From NCBI GenBank assembly GCA_934464585.1, contig CAKSJY010000002.1, positions 86,768 to 150,767 of the forward strand: a stretch of DNA of 64,000 nucleotides. The letters run 5' to 3'. Both the position numbers and the translations under genes were made by a program. Below, one piece after another: positions 32,728 to 42,411 of the stretch. Every line of letters begins with the position of its first letter. Position 1 is the first letter of the stretch. Source of the DNA: an uncultured Eubacteriales bacterium (GTDB lineage Bacteria > Bacillota > Clostridia > Oscillospirales > Acutalibacteraceae). The notes under the pieces are model-generated. The model worked only from the letters and a program-made list of their open reading frames with translations, ran no database searches and was not told the origin of the DNA.

Positions 32728-33732
32728 ATGAAAATAATAGTTGATGCTTTTGGTGGAGATAATGCGCCACTAGAGATAATAAAGGGTTGCGCAATGGCAG
32801 TAGAAGAATATAATTTTGAGATATTGTTGGTTGGTGACGAAAGTAAAATAAGAAGTGTCGCAACAGAAAATAATATTTCTCTCAAAAACATTTCTATTGC
32901 TCACGCGGATGATGTTATAACTATGGAGGATTCGCCTTCAGATATAATGAAATCAAAGAAAAACTCATCTATGGCAGAGGGTTTGAGAAGATTAAAAAAT
33001 AATGAGGGTGACGCATTTATTTCGGCTGGAAACAGCGGTGCACTTGTTGTCGGTGCGACAATGATTGTAAAAAGAATAAAGGGTATAAAGAGGCCTGCCT
33101 TTGCGCCTGTAATGCCAAAAAATAAGGGCTCATTTATGCTAATTGATAGTGGAGCAAATGTAGAATGCAGACCGGAAATGTTAAAGCAATTTGCTATTAT
33201 GGGCTCAATATATATGGAAAACGTTATGAATGTAGCTAATCCTCGTGTTGGTTTGGCTAATATTGGTGTAGAGGATCATAAGGGTACAAGTTTACAACAA
33301 GAAACATTTAAAATTTTAAAGGAAACTGATATAAACTTTATTGGTAATGTTGAAGCAAGAGATATTCCTCAAGATGGTGCTGATGTTGTAGTTGCAGATG
33401 GTTTTACGGGAAATATTATATTGAAAATGTTCGAAGGCGTTGCTATGACATTGATGGGTAAGATAAAGGGACTATTTACAAAGAACCTAAAAACTAAACT
33501 TGCGGCAGCGTTAATGCTTTCAGATATGAAAACATTGAAAAAACAAATAGATTACAATGAATTTGGTGGTGCTCCGATTATTGGTGTTTCAAAGCCAGTA
33601 TTTAAGGCTCATGGAAATGCAAAGGCAAAAACTATAAAAAGTGCACTAAGGTTAACAGCTTTATATGTAGAGGGAAATGTAGTTGGTAAAATCGAAGAAG
33701 AACTTAAAAAGTTTGATGAAGTGAGTAAATAA
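32728..33732 (+). CDS. plsX: PlsX, phosphate acyltransferase
   Basis: Makes acyl-phosphate from acyl-ACP, the donor for PlsY in phospholipid synthesis. The N-terminal VDAFGGDNAPLEIIKG, the ISAGNSGALVVGATM loop, LIDSGANVECRPEML, NIGVEDHKGT and ADGFTGNIILK are all family markers. The C-terminal half keeps FGGAPIIGVSKPVFKAHGN. It is two bases after trmFO. No fapR or acpP lies between plsX and rnc, which often happens in other Firmicutes. Confidence 0.95.
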   Translation: MKIIVDAFGGDNAPLEIIKGCAMAVEEYNFEILLVGDESKIRSVATENNISLKNISIAHADDVITMEDSPSDIMKSKKNSSMAEGLRRLKNNEGDAFISAGNSGALVVGATMIVKRIKGIKRPAFAPVMPKNKGSFMLIDSGANVECRPEMLKQFAIMGSIYMENVMNVANPRVGLANIGVEDHKGTSLQQETFKILKETDINFIGNVEARDIPQDGADVVVADGFTGNIILKMFEGVAMTLMGKIKGLFTKNLKTKLAAALMLSDMKTLKKQIDYNEFGGAPIIGVSKPVFKAHGNAKAKTIKSALRLTALYVEGNVVGKIEEELKKFDEVSK

Positions 33733-33748
33733 GGAGTATATATTATCA

Positions 33749-34423
33749 ATGGAAGATTTACAGAATAAATTACATTATAAATTTAAAAATCCTAAATATT
33801 TAGAAAATGCGTTAACACATTCATCTTATGCGAATGAAAGAAGGAAGAACACCAAAAGTAATGAAAGGCTTGAATTTTTGGGTGACTCTGTTTTAAGTAT
33901 AGTTGTCTCTGACTACATATATAAACATTGTCCGGATTATCCGGAGGGAGATCTTACAAAGCTTAGATCTGCTTTAGTGTGTGAAAAGACCCTTTGTAAA
34001 TTTTCAAGGTCTTTAAACTTAGGAGAATATTTACTTTTAAGTAAGGGCGAGCTTCATTCTAAAGGAAATGAACGTCCGTCTATTTTAGCTGATGCATTTG
34101 AGGCTATTATTGCGTCTATATATCTTGATGGTGGTATGGAGGCAGCTAGGGAATTTGTATTAAGCTTTGTTGTACCTGAAATAAAGAAACCTTATACTAA
34201 GTTATTTAAGGATTATAAAACCTCACTTCAGGAAATTGTCCAAAAGAATCCTGAGGAGAGTTTAAAATATGTTTTAGTATCGGAAAGTGGTCCTGATCAT
34301 AATAAGCATTTTGTTATGGAAGTGCATTTGAATAATAATGTTATAGGCAAAGGCGGCGGAAGAAGTAAAAAAGAGGCAGAACAAAACGCAGCAAAAGAAG
34401 CATTGGAGCTGATGGGATATTGA
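33749..34423 (+). CDS. rnc: Ribonuclease III
   Basis: Double-strand-specific endonuclease for rRNA and mRNA processing. The catalytic signature NERLEFLGDSVLSIVVSDYIY and the second acidic cluster LADAFEAIIASIYLD are intact. The double-stranded RNA-binding domain occupies about residues 155-224 (SLQEIVQK ... GKGGGRSKKEAEQNAAKEAL). Length (224) is normal. AAGGAG lies upstream of the ATG. The stop overlaps the next gene's TTG start. Confidence 0.96.
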   Translation: MEDLQNKLHYKFKNPKYLENALTHSSYANERRKNTKSNERLEFLGDSVLSIVVSDYIYKHCPDYPEGDLTKLRSALVCEKTLCKFSRSLNLGEYLLLSKGELHSKGNERPSILADAFEAIIASIYLDGGMEAAREFVLSFVVPEIKKPYTKLFKDYKTSLQEIVQKNPEESLKYVLVSESGPDHNKHFVMEVHLNNNVIGKGGGRSKKEAEQNAAKEALELMGY

Positions 34424-35427
34424 GGCATGCTAATGTTGCGATGTTTATTCCTCATAACGGTTGCCCTAATAAATGTAGCTTTTGTGACCAAAGATATATC
34501 ACAGGTTTAAAGCATCAAGTTAATGAAAAAGAAGTAAGAGATATCTTAAATAGAGCAAAAAAAGATTTAAAGGGAAAGCAAGATAATTCAGAGATAGCAT
34601 TTTTTGGTGGTAGTTTTACTGCAATAGATAGAGACTATATGCTATCTTTGTTAAATGTTGCCTTTGAATTTGTAAAGGATGGATCATTTAGTGGTATAAG
34701 AATATCTACGCGTCCCGATGCCATAGATCGTGAAATTTTGGATATTTTAAAGGAAAAGGGAGTTTCGTCTATAGAATTAGGTGCTCAAAGTATGGACGAT
34801 AATGTCTTGCTTTTGAATGATAGGGGCCATACGGTAGATGATGTTATAAATTCATCTAATCTTGTTAAAGAGTATAAATTTTCATTAGGCCTTCAAATGA
34901 TGACAGGACTTTATGGGAGTAATTTTGATAAGGACTTAAAGACAGCTGAAAGCATAATAAAGCTATCTCCTGACACAGTTAGGGTATATCCAACTATTAT
35001 TATGGAAAATACATTTTTGGCAGAACTATATAGAAGCAATAAATATAAAACGTATTCTTTAGAAGAGAGTATCGAGTTATGTGCTAAAATACTAAGAATG
35101 TTTAGAAAAAATAAAATAGAAGTAATACGTCTTGGCTTGCATGATACGGAGACTATGAAGGAGAATATTGTTTCCGGACCATGGCATCCTGCCTTTAGAG
35201 AGCTTTGCGAAAGCCAAATATTATTTGAAGACGTGATGGACTATATAAATTTAAACAATATCTTTTTTAAGGATATTGTTTTATATGTTAATCCAAGCTG
35301 TGTTTCTAAATTTATAGGACAAAAAAGAGGTAATATAATTAAATTTAGTAATGCAGGATATTATGTTAAGGTTAAAGGGGATAGATCTATAAAAATAAAC
35401 GATTTTAAACTGGAAAAAGGTAGGTGA
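34420..35427 (+). CDS. Elp3-like radical SAM protein
   Basis: Radical SAM enzyme of unknown substrate. The protein begins with ANVAMFIPHNGCPNKCSFCDQ, giving the CX3CX2C cluster motif (Cys15, Cys19, Cys22), then FFGGSFTAID and a TIM-barrel-like body with STRPDAID and SIELGAQSMDD, features shared with Elp3/HemN-type enzymes. There is no visible acetyltransferase domain. The TTG start at 34420 overlaps the rnc stop and fits the family's usual first residues. Such a gene between rnc and smc is common in Clostridia, but its role is not established. Confidence 0.85.
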   Translation: MRHANVAMFIPHNGCPNKCSFCDQRYITGLKHQVNEKEVRDILNRAKKDLKGKQDNSEIAFFGGSFTAIDRDYMLSLLNVAFEFVKDGSFSGIRISTRPDAIDREILDILKEKGVSSIELGAQSMDDNVLLLNDRGHTVDDVINSSNLVKEYKFSLGLQMMTGLYGSNFDKDLKTAESIIKLSPDTVRVYPTIIMENTFLAELYRSNKYKTYSLEESIELCAKILRMFRKNKIEVIRLGLHDTETMKENIVSGPWHPAFRELCESQILFEDVMDYINLNNIFFKDIVLYVNPSCVSKFIGQKRGNIIKFSNAGYYVKVKGDRSIKINDFKLEKGR

Positions 35428-35431
35428 ATTT

Positions 35432-38400
35432 ATGCTACTTAAATCACTTGAGTTACATGGGTTTAAGACCTTTCCTGAAAAGACAAAGCTGTCTTTTGGA
35501 AATGGGATAACAGCTGTTGTTGGCCCCAATGGTAGTGGAAAAAGTAATATAAGTGATGCCATACGATGGGTTTTAGGAGAACAATCAGTAAAAACCCTTA
35601 GGTGTTCTAAGATGGAAGATGTAATCTTTGGGGGAACACCAACAAGGAAAGCTCAGGGCTTTTCAGAAGTAACTCTTACAATAGATAATACAGACAGAAG
35701 ATTACCGTTTGATAATGATGATGTCGCAGTCTCAAGAAGATATTATAGATCTGGTGAAAGTGAATATTTAATAAATAAAGCGGTGGTACGCTTGAAGGAT
35801 ATCCATGAACTTTTCATGGATACAGGTCTTGGAAGAGACGGATATTCTGTAATCGGTCAAGGAAAGATAGATAGTATAGTATCTTCTAAATCAGAAGATA
35901 GGCGTGAAATATTTGAGGAAGCGGCAGGAATATCAAGGTTTAAATATAGAAAGTTTGAAGCTCAAAGAAAACTAAAACAAGCGGAAGAAAATCTTCTTCG
36001 TTTAAAAGATATTTTGTCAGAGTTGGAAGAACGAGTAGGTCCACTTAAAGAGCAATCATCTAAAGCAAAAGAGTATATCAAACTTATGGATGAGAAAAGG
36101 TCTCTGGAAATAGGCATTTGGCTTGATACACTAGACAAATCAGGTAAAATATTGAAGGATCATGAGGCAAAGATAGCTATTTCATCTAATCAATATAAAA
36201 ATATTGAAGATTCTATAGATAAGATAAAATTGGAAACAGAAGAGATATTTATGAAATCTAATTCTATTTCAGCGTCTATAGAAGAGACAAGGAAACAAAT
36301 TTCTATATTCGATGAGACGGCATCTCAAAAACTTTCGCAAAAATCTGTATTGGAAAATGATATTTTACATAATGATGAAAACATAAAGAGATTGCAAAGT
36401 GAAATTTTTGATATAAAAGATTCATATGCGGATATTGATTTGAAAATAGATGAGAAAAAGTCAAAAATAGCAGAAATAAATAATGATATATTGGAAAAAC
36501 AAAAGCTTTTAGAAGACACTAATAAGCAATATGAAAGTTTAAAGAATAATATAGAAAGTTTCTCAAATACAATTAACGATTTATCTAAAGAATTATCAGA
36601 TTTAAATTTGAAGGCCTCTGATCAAAAGGTAAATGCATTAGCACTAGATTCCGGTATAGTTGAGCTTAAATCCAGGCTTTCGGATATATCTTCAACATCT
36701 GAAAATTATAATACGAGACTTTCAAATTTAAAAGAAATGCTTTCTGACTACAATAACATGAAATCAGATGCAGAAAAACGAAATTTAGAGATGGAAAACT
36801 CTGTTAAGGGATATGAATTTAAACTTCAAAATAAAAAACAGAAGACCAATCAATTGAGGGAGGAAGCGGATAAATTATCTCTGGAGGCAGAGAGTAAAAT
36901 CCGTAAAATGAGGCTTCTTGAGGAGTTAGAAAGAAACCTTGAAGGTTTTGCACAAAGCGTTAAGTCTGTGATGAGAGAATCTCACAATGGTGTTCTTTCA
37001 GGAATTCATGGCCCTGTATCAAGGATTATAAAAGTAAATGCAAAATATGCTGTAGCTATAGAAACTGCACTTGGTGCGGCTATGCAGAATATAGTTGTTC
37101 AAACCGAGGGAGACGCAAAAGGTGCAATCGCATTGCTAAAACGTAAAAATTTAGGAAGAGCAACATTTTTGCCACTTTCTACGATAAAGGGAAGAAAGAT
37201 TGATAAATCCGGACTTATTAATACAGATGGTTTTTTAGGTATAGCATCAGAATTATGTAGTTGTGATCCGGTCTATGATGAAATTATAAATTCAATGCTT
37301 GGAAGGATAATAATATCTGAAGATTTAAATAAGGCTGCTGTTATTGCAAGGAAGTTTAACTATAAGTTTAGAGTAGTGACATTAGATGGTCAGGTTATCA
37401 ATGCTGGTGGTTCATTTACAGGTGGATCTCTTTCTAAAAATTCCGGAATATTAAGCCGTGTTGCCGAGATGGAAAAGCTTAAATCTGAATCTGAGGAATT
37501 GAAACTTAAAGCAAATAAGGCATATACGCTTTATAATCAATCGGAAGAAGAAGTCTCTAAGCTGGAAGCTGAGCTTTTAGGCAGTAGGGGAGATCTCTCA
37601 AAAACAAAGGAAGAATATATAAGAATTTCTGCAGAGTGCAAAAACGTATCTTCTGAAATAGAGCAATTAAAAATGCTTGCAGATAAGACTGCAAATGAGA
37701 GTGAAGCTATACGTAATAAAATTCAAAGTTCAGAGCAAGAGTGTGCATATTCTCAAAATGCTTACAATGAATACTTATCTAAAATAAAGGAGACAGAAGA
37801 GAAAATAGCACTTATCTCCGGAAATAAAGACAATATTTCTCAAAGTAGAGAAGAAATTATAAATAAAATTCAAGAATTGAAAATTTTGATATTGACATAT
37901 CAAAAGAATGTAGAATCCATCGATTATGAAATACGCTCAATGAATGATTCTAAAATAGATCAATTTGGTAAAATAGAGAGATTAGAGAATCAAATAGAAG
38001 AGTTTAAGCAAAAAAATGTATCTATAAATAGTGCAATACTATTGGTTGATAACGAATTTAAAGATTTAAAGATTAAATCCCAAACTGCTGAAGAGAGTAT
38101 AAGAAACTTTAATATTCAAAAAATGGATATAGAAAAGCATACCGTAGAGTTGCGCCAGGTTGAAAGAGATAAGACTATTGAAAGAGAGAATATTTCTAAA
38201 GAACTTGCAAGACTTGAAGAACAAAAGAGCGGTATTCAAAAAGAGTATGATCTAATAATAGCAAAACTTTGGGAGGAATATGAGCTCACAAGAAGAGAAG
38301 CCGAACAAGTCACAGAAAGAATTAAGGATATTCAGAATGCTAAAAGAATTTTAAATGATATAAGATCAAAAATTAAAAAGCTTGGATCTGTGAATGTTTC

Positions 38401-39001
38401 TGCTATCGAAGAATATAAAGAAGTTTCGTCAAGATATGAATTTTTAAAGTCTCAGCTTGATGATGTCGAAAAATCAAAGGAAGAACTTACAAAGCTTACA
38501 ATAGACCTTACAAAACAAATGAGAGATTTGTTTACAGAGCAATTTAAGCTTATTAACTCTAATTTCATGTCAACATTTAAGGAACTTTTTGGAGGAGGAA
38601 AAGCTGAACTGCAACTAACAGATCCTTCAGATGTACTAAATTCAGGCATTGAAATATGTGTTCAACCTCCAGGAAAAATTGTTACTCATCTAGAATCACT
38701 TTCCGGCGGTGAAAAAGCATTGGTTGCAATAGCACTCTATTTTGCTATAATGAAAGTTAGTCCGGCACCGTTTTGCGTTCTTGACGAAATAGAGGCAGCC
38801 TTAGACGACGTTAATGTATATAGGTATGCTGCATATTTAAGAAAGATGAATAAAAATACTCAGTTTATCGTGATAACACATAGACGTGGTACAATGGAAG
38901 AGGCTGATGTATTATATGGAGTTACGATGCAAGATGAGGGCATATCAAAACTTCTAGAGTTAAGGGCTTCTGAGATTGAAAGTAAGCTTGGCATTAAATA
39001 A
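35432..39001 (+). CDS. smc: SMC, chromosome segregation ATPase
   Basis: Condensin ATPase that compacts and segregates the chromosome. Walker A GPNGSGKSNISDAIRWVLGE lies near residue 32. Long coiled coils (about 170-495 and 665-1010) flank the hinge (about 500-660, containing LGAAMQNIVVQTEGDAKGAI and NAGGSFTGGS). The C-terminal head has the SGGEKALVAIALYFAI signature and Walker B CVLDEIEAALDD. Length (1189) is typical. It starts five bases after the radical SAM gene. scpA and scpB are not in the window. Confidence 0.97.
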   Translation: MLLKSLELHGFKTFPEKTKLSFGNGITAVVGPNGSGKSNISDAIRWVLGEQSVKTLRCSKMEDVIFGGTPTRKAQGFSEVTLTIDNTDRRLPFDNDDVAVSRRYYRSGESEYLINKAVVRLKDIHELFMDTGLGRDGYSVIGQGKIDSIVSSKSEDRREIFEEAAGISRFKYRKFEAQRKLKQAEENLLRLKDILSELEERVGPLKEQSSKAKEYIKLMDEKRSLEIGIWLDTLDKSGKILKDHEAKIAISSNQYKNIEDSIDKIKLETEEIFMKSNSISASIEETRKQISIFDETASQKLSQKSVLENDILHNDENIKRLQSEIFDIKDSYADIDLKIDEKKSKIAEINNDILEKQKLLEDTNKQYESLKNNIESFSNTINDLSKELSDLNLKASDQKVNALALDSGIVELKSRLSDISSTSENYNTRLSNLKEMLSDYNNMKSDAEKRNLEMENSVKGYEFKLQNKKQKTNQLREEADKLSLEAESKIRKMRLLEELERNLEGFAQSVKSVMRESHNGVLSGIHGPVSRIIKVNAKYAVAIETALGAAMQNIVVQTEGDAKGAIALLKRKNLGRATFLPLSTIKGRKIDKSGLINTDGFLGIASELCSCDPVYDEIINSMLGRIIISEDLNKAAVIARKFNYKFRVVTLDGQVINAGGSFTGGSLSKNSGILSRVAEMEKLKSESEELKLKANKAYTLYNQSEEEVSKLEAELLGSRGDLSKTKEEYIRISAECKNVSSEIEQLKMLADKTANESEAIRNKIQSSEQECAYSQNAYNEYLSKIKETEEKIALISGNKDNISQSREEIINKIQELKILILTYQKNVESIDYEIRSMNDSKIDQFGKIERLENQIEEFKQKNVSINSAILLVDNEFKDLKIKSQTAEESIRNFNIQKMDIEKHTVELRQVERDKTIERENISKELARLEEQKSGIQKEYDLIIAKLWEEYELTRREAEQVTERIKDIQNAKRILNDIRSKIKKLGSVNVSAIEEYKEVSSRYEFLKSQLDDVEKSKEELTKLTIDLTKQMRDLFTEQFKLINSNFMSTFKELFGGGKAELQLTDPSDVLNSGIEICVQPPGKIVTHLESLSGGEKALVAIALYFAIMKVSPAPFCVLDEIEAALDDVNVYRYAAYLRKMNKNTQFIVITHRRGTMEEADVLYGVTMQDEGISKLLELRASEIESKLGIK

Positions 39002-39023
39002 TAGATAGAAAAAGGTGAGAGTT

Positions 39024-39941
39024 GTGGGGTTATTCAGTAAAATAAAACAGGGTCTAAAGAAAACCAGAACAGGTGTTTTTGGTCAGATAAACTCTATGCT
39101 AAAATCGTTTAGCAAAATAGATAAAGAGCTTTTTGAGGAATTAGAAGAAATTCTTATCATGGGTGATGTTGGTATGAAGACATCGCAAAAAATATGTGAC
39201 TTATTAAAGGAAAAAGTAAAAAAGGAAAAGGTAAAAGATCCTGAAAAAATAAGTGAATTGTTGGTAGAAGTTATTGCCGATATGATTAAGGGAGGACAGG
39301 AGCTTAATGTTAGTACAAAACCCTCGATTATATTGGTAATAGGTGTCAATGGTGTAGGTAAAACAACAACAATTGGAAAACTTGCCTCAAAATTTAAAAA
39401 GGACGGCAAAAAGGTAATACTAAGTGCAGCGGATACTTTCAGAGCTGCAGCAATTGACCAACTTCAAATTTGGGCAGATAGATCAAATGTTGATATAATA
39501 AAACAAGGTGAGGGTTCAGATCCGGCTGCAGTTGTATTCGATTCTATTTCAGCAGCAAAAGCCAGAAAATCAGATATAATTATATGTGATACAGCGGGAA
39601 GACTTCATAATAAGAAGAACCTTATGGCAGAACTTAATAAAATAAACAGGATTATAGATAGAGAACTTCCTGGAGCAGATAAAGAAGTGCTTTTGGTAGT
39701 CGATGCTACAACAGGCCAAAATGCAGTAAATCAAGCAAGAGAATTTAAAGAAGCTGCAAATATAACCGGAATAGTTCTTACAAAATTAGACGGTACCGCA
39801 AAAGGCGGTGTTGTTTTGGCGATAAGAGATGAGCTTGATTTACCGGTTAAGTTTATAGGGGTAGGAGAGCAAATCGATGATTTACAGGAATTTAATCCGG
39901 AAGAATTTGCCAAAGCTCTATTTTCTGAGGAGGAAGAATAA
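39024..39941 (+). CDS. ftsY: FtsY, signal recognition particle receptor
   Basis: SRP GTPase that docks ribosome-SRP complexes at the membrane. The N-domain helical bundle is followed by G-domain motifs GVNGVGKTTTIGKLA (G1), DTFRAAAIDQL, DTAGR (G3), TKLDGTAKGG (G4) and GVGEQIDDLQEF (G5). It lacks the long acidic A-domain, as usual in Gram-positives. I chose GTG 39024, six bases after AAAGGTGA, over an upstream GTG at 39015. It overlaps rdgB by one base. Confidence 0.95.
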   Translation: MGLFSKIKQGLKKTRTGVFGQINSMLKSFSKIDKELFEELEEILIMGDVGMKTSQKICDLLKEKVKKEKVKDPEKISELLVEVIADMIKGGQELNVSTKPSIILVIGVNGVGKTTTIGKLASKFKKDGKKVILSAADTFRAAAIDQLQIWADRSNVDIIKQGEGSDPAAVVFDSISAAKARKSDIIICDTAGRLHNKKNLMAELNKINRIIDRELPGADKEVLLVVDATTGQNAVNQAREFKEAANITGIVLTKLDGTAKGGVVLAIRDELDLPVKFIGVGEQIDDLQEFNPEEFAKALFSEEEE

Positions 39942-40534
39942 TGCCTTTTATTATAGCAACTAATAATGCACATAAGCTTACAGAACTAAAGGAAATACTA
40001 ATTCCGTTTGGAATAGATGCACTTTCTGCAAAAGAAGCTAATGTTAATCTTTCGGAAGTTGAAGAAACCGGGAAGACATTTGAGGAAAATGCCGAGCTAA
40101 AGGCTGTGGCTGCATATAAACTAACAGGTATGCCAACAATTGCAGATGATTCAGGATTGATGGTTGATGCACTAAATGGTGAACCAGGTATTTATTCATC
40201 AAGATATTCCGGAGAAAATGCAACAGATGAAAAAAATATTGAGAAGCTTTTAAAAAATCTTGAAAATGTACCTGATGAAAAACGTACGGCAAAATTTGTT
40301 TGTAGTATATGCTGTATACTTGATGGAGGCAAAAAGATATTTGTAAGGGGCGAATGCAAGGGTAAAATTGCATTTTCTAAAAGTGGAAAATCAGGTTTTG
40401 GGTATGATCCGGTATTTATAACCGAAAGTGGAAAATCTTTTGCAGAACTTACACACGAAGAAAAAAACAGTATAAGCCATAGAGGAAATGCTCTAAAACT
40501 TTTATCGGAAAAATTGAAAGAAGAATTGAAATAA
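39941..40534 (+). CDS. rdgB: RdgB/HAM1, XTP/dITP pyrophosphatase
   Basis: House-cleaning enzyme that removes inosine- and xanthosine-triphosphates from the nucleotide pool. FIIATNNAHKLTELKEIL opens the protein. ADDSGLMVDALNGEPGIYSSRYSG, GFGYDPVFI and the terminal SHRGNAL motif are diagnostic and complete. Length (197) is typical. Its ATG overlaps the ftsY stop (TAATG), indicating coupled translation. Confidence 0.95.
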   Translation: MPFIIATNNAHKLTELKEILIPFGIDALSAKEANVNLSEVEETGKTFEENAELKAVAAYKLTGMPTIADDSGLMVDALNGEPGIYSSRYSGENATDEKNIEKLLKNLENVPDEKRTAKFVCSICCILDGGKKIFVRGECKGKIAFSKSGKSGFGYDPVFITESGKSFAELTHEEKNSISHRGNALKLLSEKLKEELK

Positions 40535-40551
40535 TATTTTGGAGGAAATTA

Positions 40552-40854
40552 ATGTTAAACAGTAAACAAAGGGCTTTTTTAAAGTCTCTTGCAAATGGAA
40601 TAGATACTATACTTATGGTAGGAAAAGGCGGTATAAGTCCGGAATTAATAAAACAGGCAGATGATGCTTTAAGGAAAAGAGAGCTAATAAAGGGTAAAGT
40701 ACTTGAAACTTCAGAAAAGGAACCTCGTGAAATAGCAAGAGAAATTGCAGAAAGTACAAACTCAGAGGTAGTACAAGTTATAGGTTCGAAATTTATTCTA
40801 TTTAGAATTAATCCGAAAGAACCAAAGATAGAATTGCCTAAGGGTCGTAGATAA
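40552..40854 (+). CDS. YhbY-type CRM-domain RNA-binding protein
   Basis: Small ribosome-assembly-associated protein of 100 residues. One CRM domain covers most of it: LNSKQRAFLKSLAN, the GxxG loop in MVGKGGIS, and the basic RKRELIKGKVLE segment. AA-rich GGAGG site eight bases before the ATG. It lies between rdgB and nadD in a conserved run of small housekeeping genes. Function in 50S maturation is inferred from the family. Confidence 0.92.
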   Translation: MLNSKQRAFLKSLANGIDTILMVGKGGISPELIKQADDALRKRELIKGKVLETSEKEPREIAREIAESTNSEVVQVIGSKFILFRINPKEPKIELPKGRR

Positions 40855-40867
40855 AGGAAGTATATAG

Positions 40868-41467
40868 ATGAAAAAAATAGCTATGTTTGGTGGTACATTT
40901 AATCCTATACATTTTGGACATATAAGAGTGGCCCTTTATTTTAGAGAAAAACTAAATTTAGATAAAGTTATATTTGTGCCTACTTTAATACCTCCACATA
41001 AGGAAATGACAGAAAAAGTAGATCCGTACGCAAGATATGATATGTGTTTACTTGAGACTGATAAATATAGCTATTTTGAGACATCGGATATTGAGCTTAA
41101 AAGGAAGGGTAAAAGCTATACTATAGATACACTGCGTAAACTAAGTCAGATATATAAAGATTCAAAATTATATTTGATAATGGGAGCCGATATGTTTGTG
41201 ACTATTGAAGAATGGAAAGAATATAAAGAAATTTTATCTTTAGCTGATATATGTACATTCCCAAGAGGCGAGTATGATTATAAATTTTTAATTGAGTATA
41301 AAGATAAATTTTTGAGTAAGTACGAATGTTTTATAGCCGATATGCCATTAGTAGATGTATCGTCTTCTGAAATTAGGAATATGGTTTCTGAAAATAAACC
41401 TATATCAAATCTTGTTTCCAGTGAGGTTGAAAAATATATATATGAAAAAGGACTGTACCATGGGTGA
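40868..41467 (+). CDS. nadD: NadD, nicotinate-nucleotide adenylyltransferase
   Basis: Makes deamido-NAD from nicotinate mononucleotide and ATP. The nucleotidyltransferase loop GGTFNPIHFGHIRVA with its HxGH-type motif begins at residue 8. PTLIPPHKE and the C-terminal SSSEIRNMVSENK (ISSTxxR-like) motif complete the site. Length (199) is typical. The last 8 bp overlap yqeK, and nadD-yqeK-rsfS is a conserved trio. Confidence 0.95.
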   Translation: MKKIAMFGGTFNPIHFGHIRVALYFREKLNLDKVIFVPTLIPPHKEMTEKVDPYARYDMCLLETDKYSYFETSDIELKRKGKSYTIDTLRKLSQIYKDSKLYLIMGADMFVTIEEWKEYKEILSLADICTFPRGEYDYKFLIEYKDKFLSKYECFIADMPLVDVSSSEIRNMVSENKPISNLVSSEVEKYIYEKGLYHG

Positions 41468-42032
41468 AAATATGAATATAGAACAATATAAAAGTTTATT
41501 AAAAGAAAGACTTTCAGAAAAGCGTTTTTTACATTGCATTAATGTGTCTAAAGAGGCAGTGTTTTTAGCTCATAAATATGGTGCTGATGAAAAAAAGGCT
41601 GAGCTTGCGGGACTACTGCATGATATAATGAAAGAAGCCCCTGATGATGAACAAAATAAGGTGTTTAATGATAATAAAGTAAAATTAAACAGTATAGAAA
41701 AAATAACACCCAAACTTTGGCATGCAATTTCAGGTGCTTACTATATAAAAAATGTTTTAAAAATAGATGATAATGATATATTCAATGCAGTTAGATACCA
41801 TACAACTGGAAGAAAGAATATGTCTCTACTTGAAAAGATTATTTTCGTAGCTGATTTCACATCGTTTGAGAGAGATTATGAAGGTGTTGAGGAGATCAGG
41901 AAATCTGCCTATAGAAATATAGATAGTGGAGTTATAGAGGGGTTATCTTTTTCTATTTATGACTTAGCAAAAAATAAAAGACCAATTCATAATGATACAA
42001 TCGAGGCATATAATAATGCACTTTTAAAATAA
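41460..42032 (+). CDS. yqeK: YqeK-type HD-domain hydrolase
   Basis: HD-superfamily metal hydrolase; family members cleave symmetric diadenosine tetraphosphate. The metal ligands are visible as His in RFLHCINVSKEA, LLHDIMKE (HD pair) and further His/Asp residues in LWHAISG and RYHTTGR, with FVADF near 150. The ATG at 41460 overlaps the nadD stop and has AAAGGA upstream. An alternative ATG lies at 41472. It is 13 bp before rsfS. Confidence 0.9.
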   Translation: MGENMNIEQYKSLLKERLSEKRFLHCINVSKEAVFLAHKYGADEKKAELAGLLHDIMKEAPDDEQNKVFNDNKVKLNSIEKITPKLWHAISGAYYIKNVLKIDDNDIFNAVRYHTTGRKNMSLLEKIIFVADFTSFERDYEGVEEIRKSAYRNIDSGVIEGLSFSIYDLAKNKRPIHNDTIEAYNNALLK

Positions 42033-42045
42033 AAGGAGAATCTGA

Positions 42046-42390
42046 ATGACAGTTTTAGAATTAGCAAAAGAATCAGCAAAGATTCTTGATAATAAAAAAG
42101 CCATAGATACTAAAGTAATAGAGATCGGGGAGATTTCGTCTTTAGCAGATTATTTTGTTGTAGCAACCGGTACCAGCAGTACACATGTAAAGTCCTTGGC
42201 AGATGAGTTGGAATATCAATTAAAAGGTATGGGTGTTACACCACATAACGTTGAAGGACATAGATCGAATTCATGGATACTATTAGATTATGGTGATGTT
42301 ATAATTCATGTCTTTTCTAAAGAAGCTCGTGAATTTTATGGTTTAGATCGTCTATGGAAAGACGGAAAAGAGATTGAATTACAATACTAA
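42046..42390 (+). CDS. rsfS: RsfS, ribosomal silencing factor
   Basis: Binds ribosomal protein uL14 and blocks subunit joining when nutrients are scarce. The 114-residue protein has the Iojap-like signature SLADYFVVATGTSSTHVKSLAD, the NVEGHRSNSWILLDYGDVIIHVF block, and the terminal EFYGLDRLWKDG. AAAGGAG site before ATG. It follows yqeK in the usual order. Confidence 0.95.
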   Translation: MTVLELAKESAKILDNKKAIDTKVIEIGEISSLADYFVVATGTSSTHVKSLADELEYQLKGMGVTPHNVEGHRSNSWILLDYGDVIIHVFSKEAREFYGLDRLWKDGKEIELQY

Positions 42391-42411
42391 TCAATTATTG
42401 GAGGAATAAGA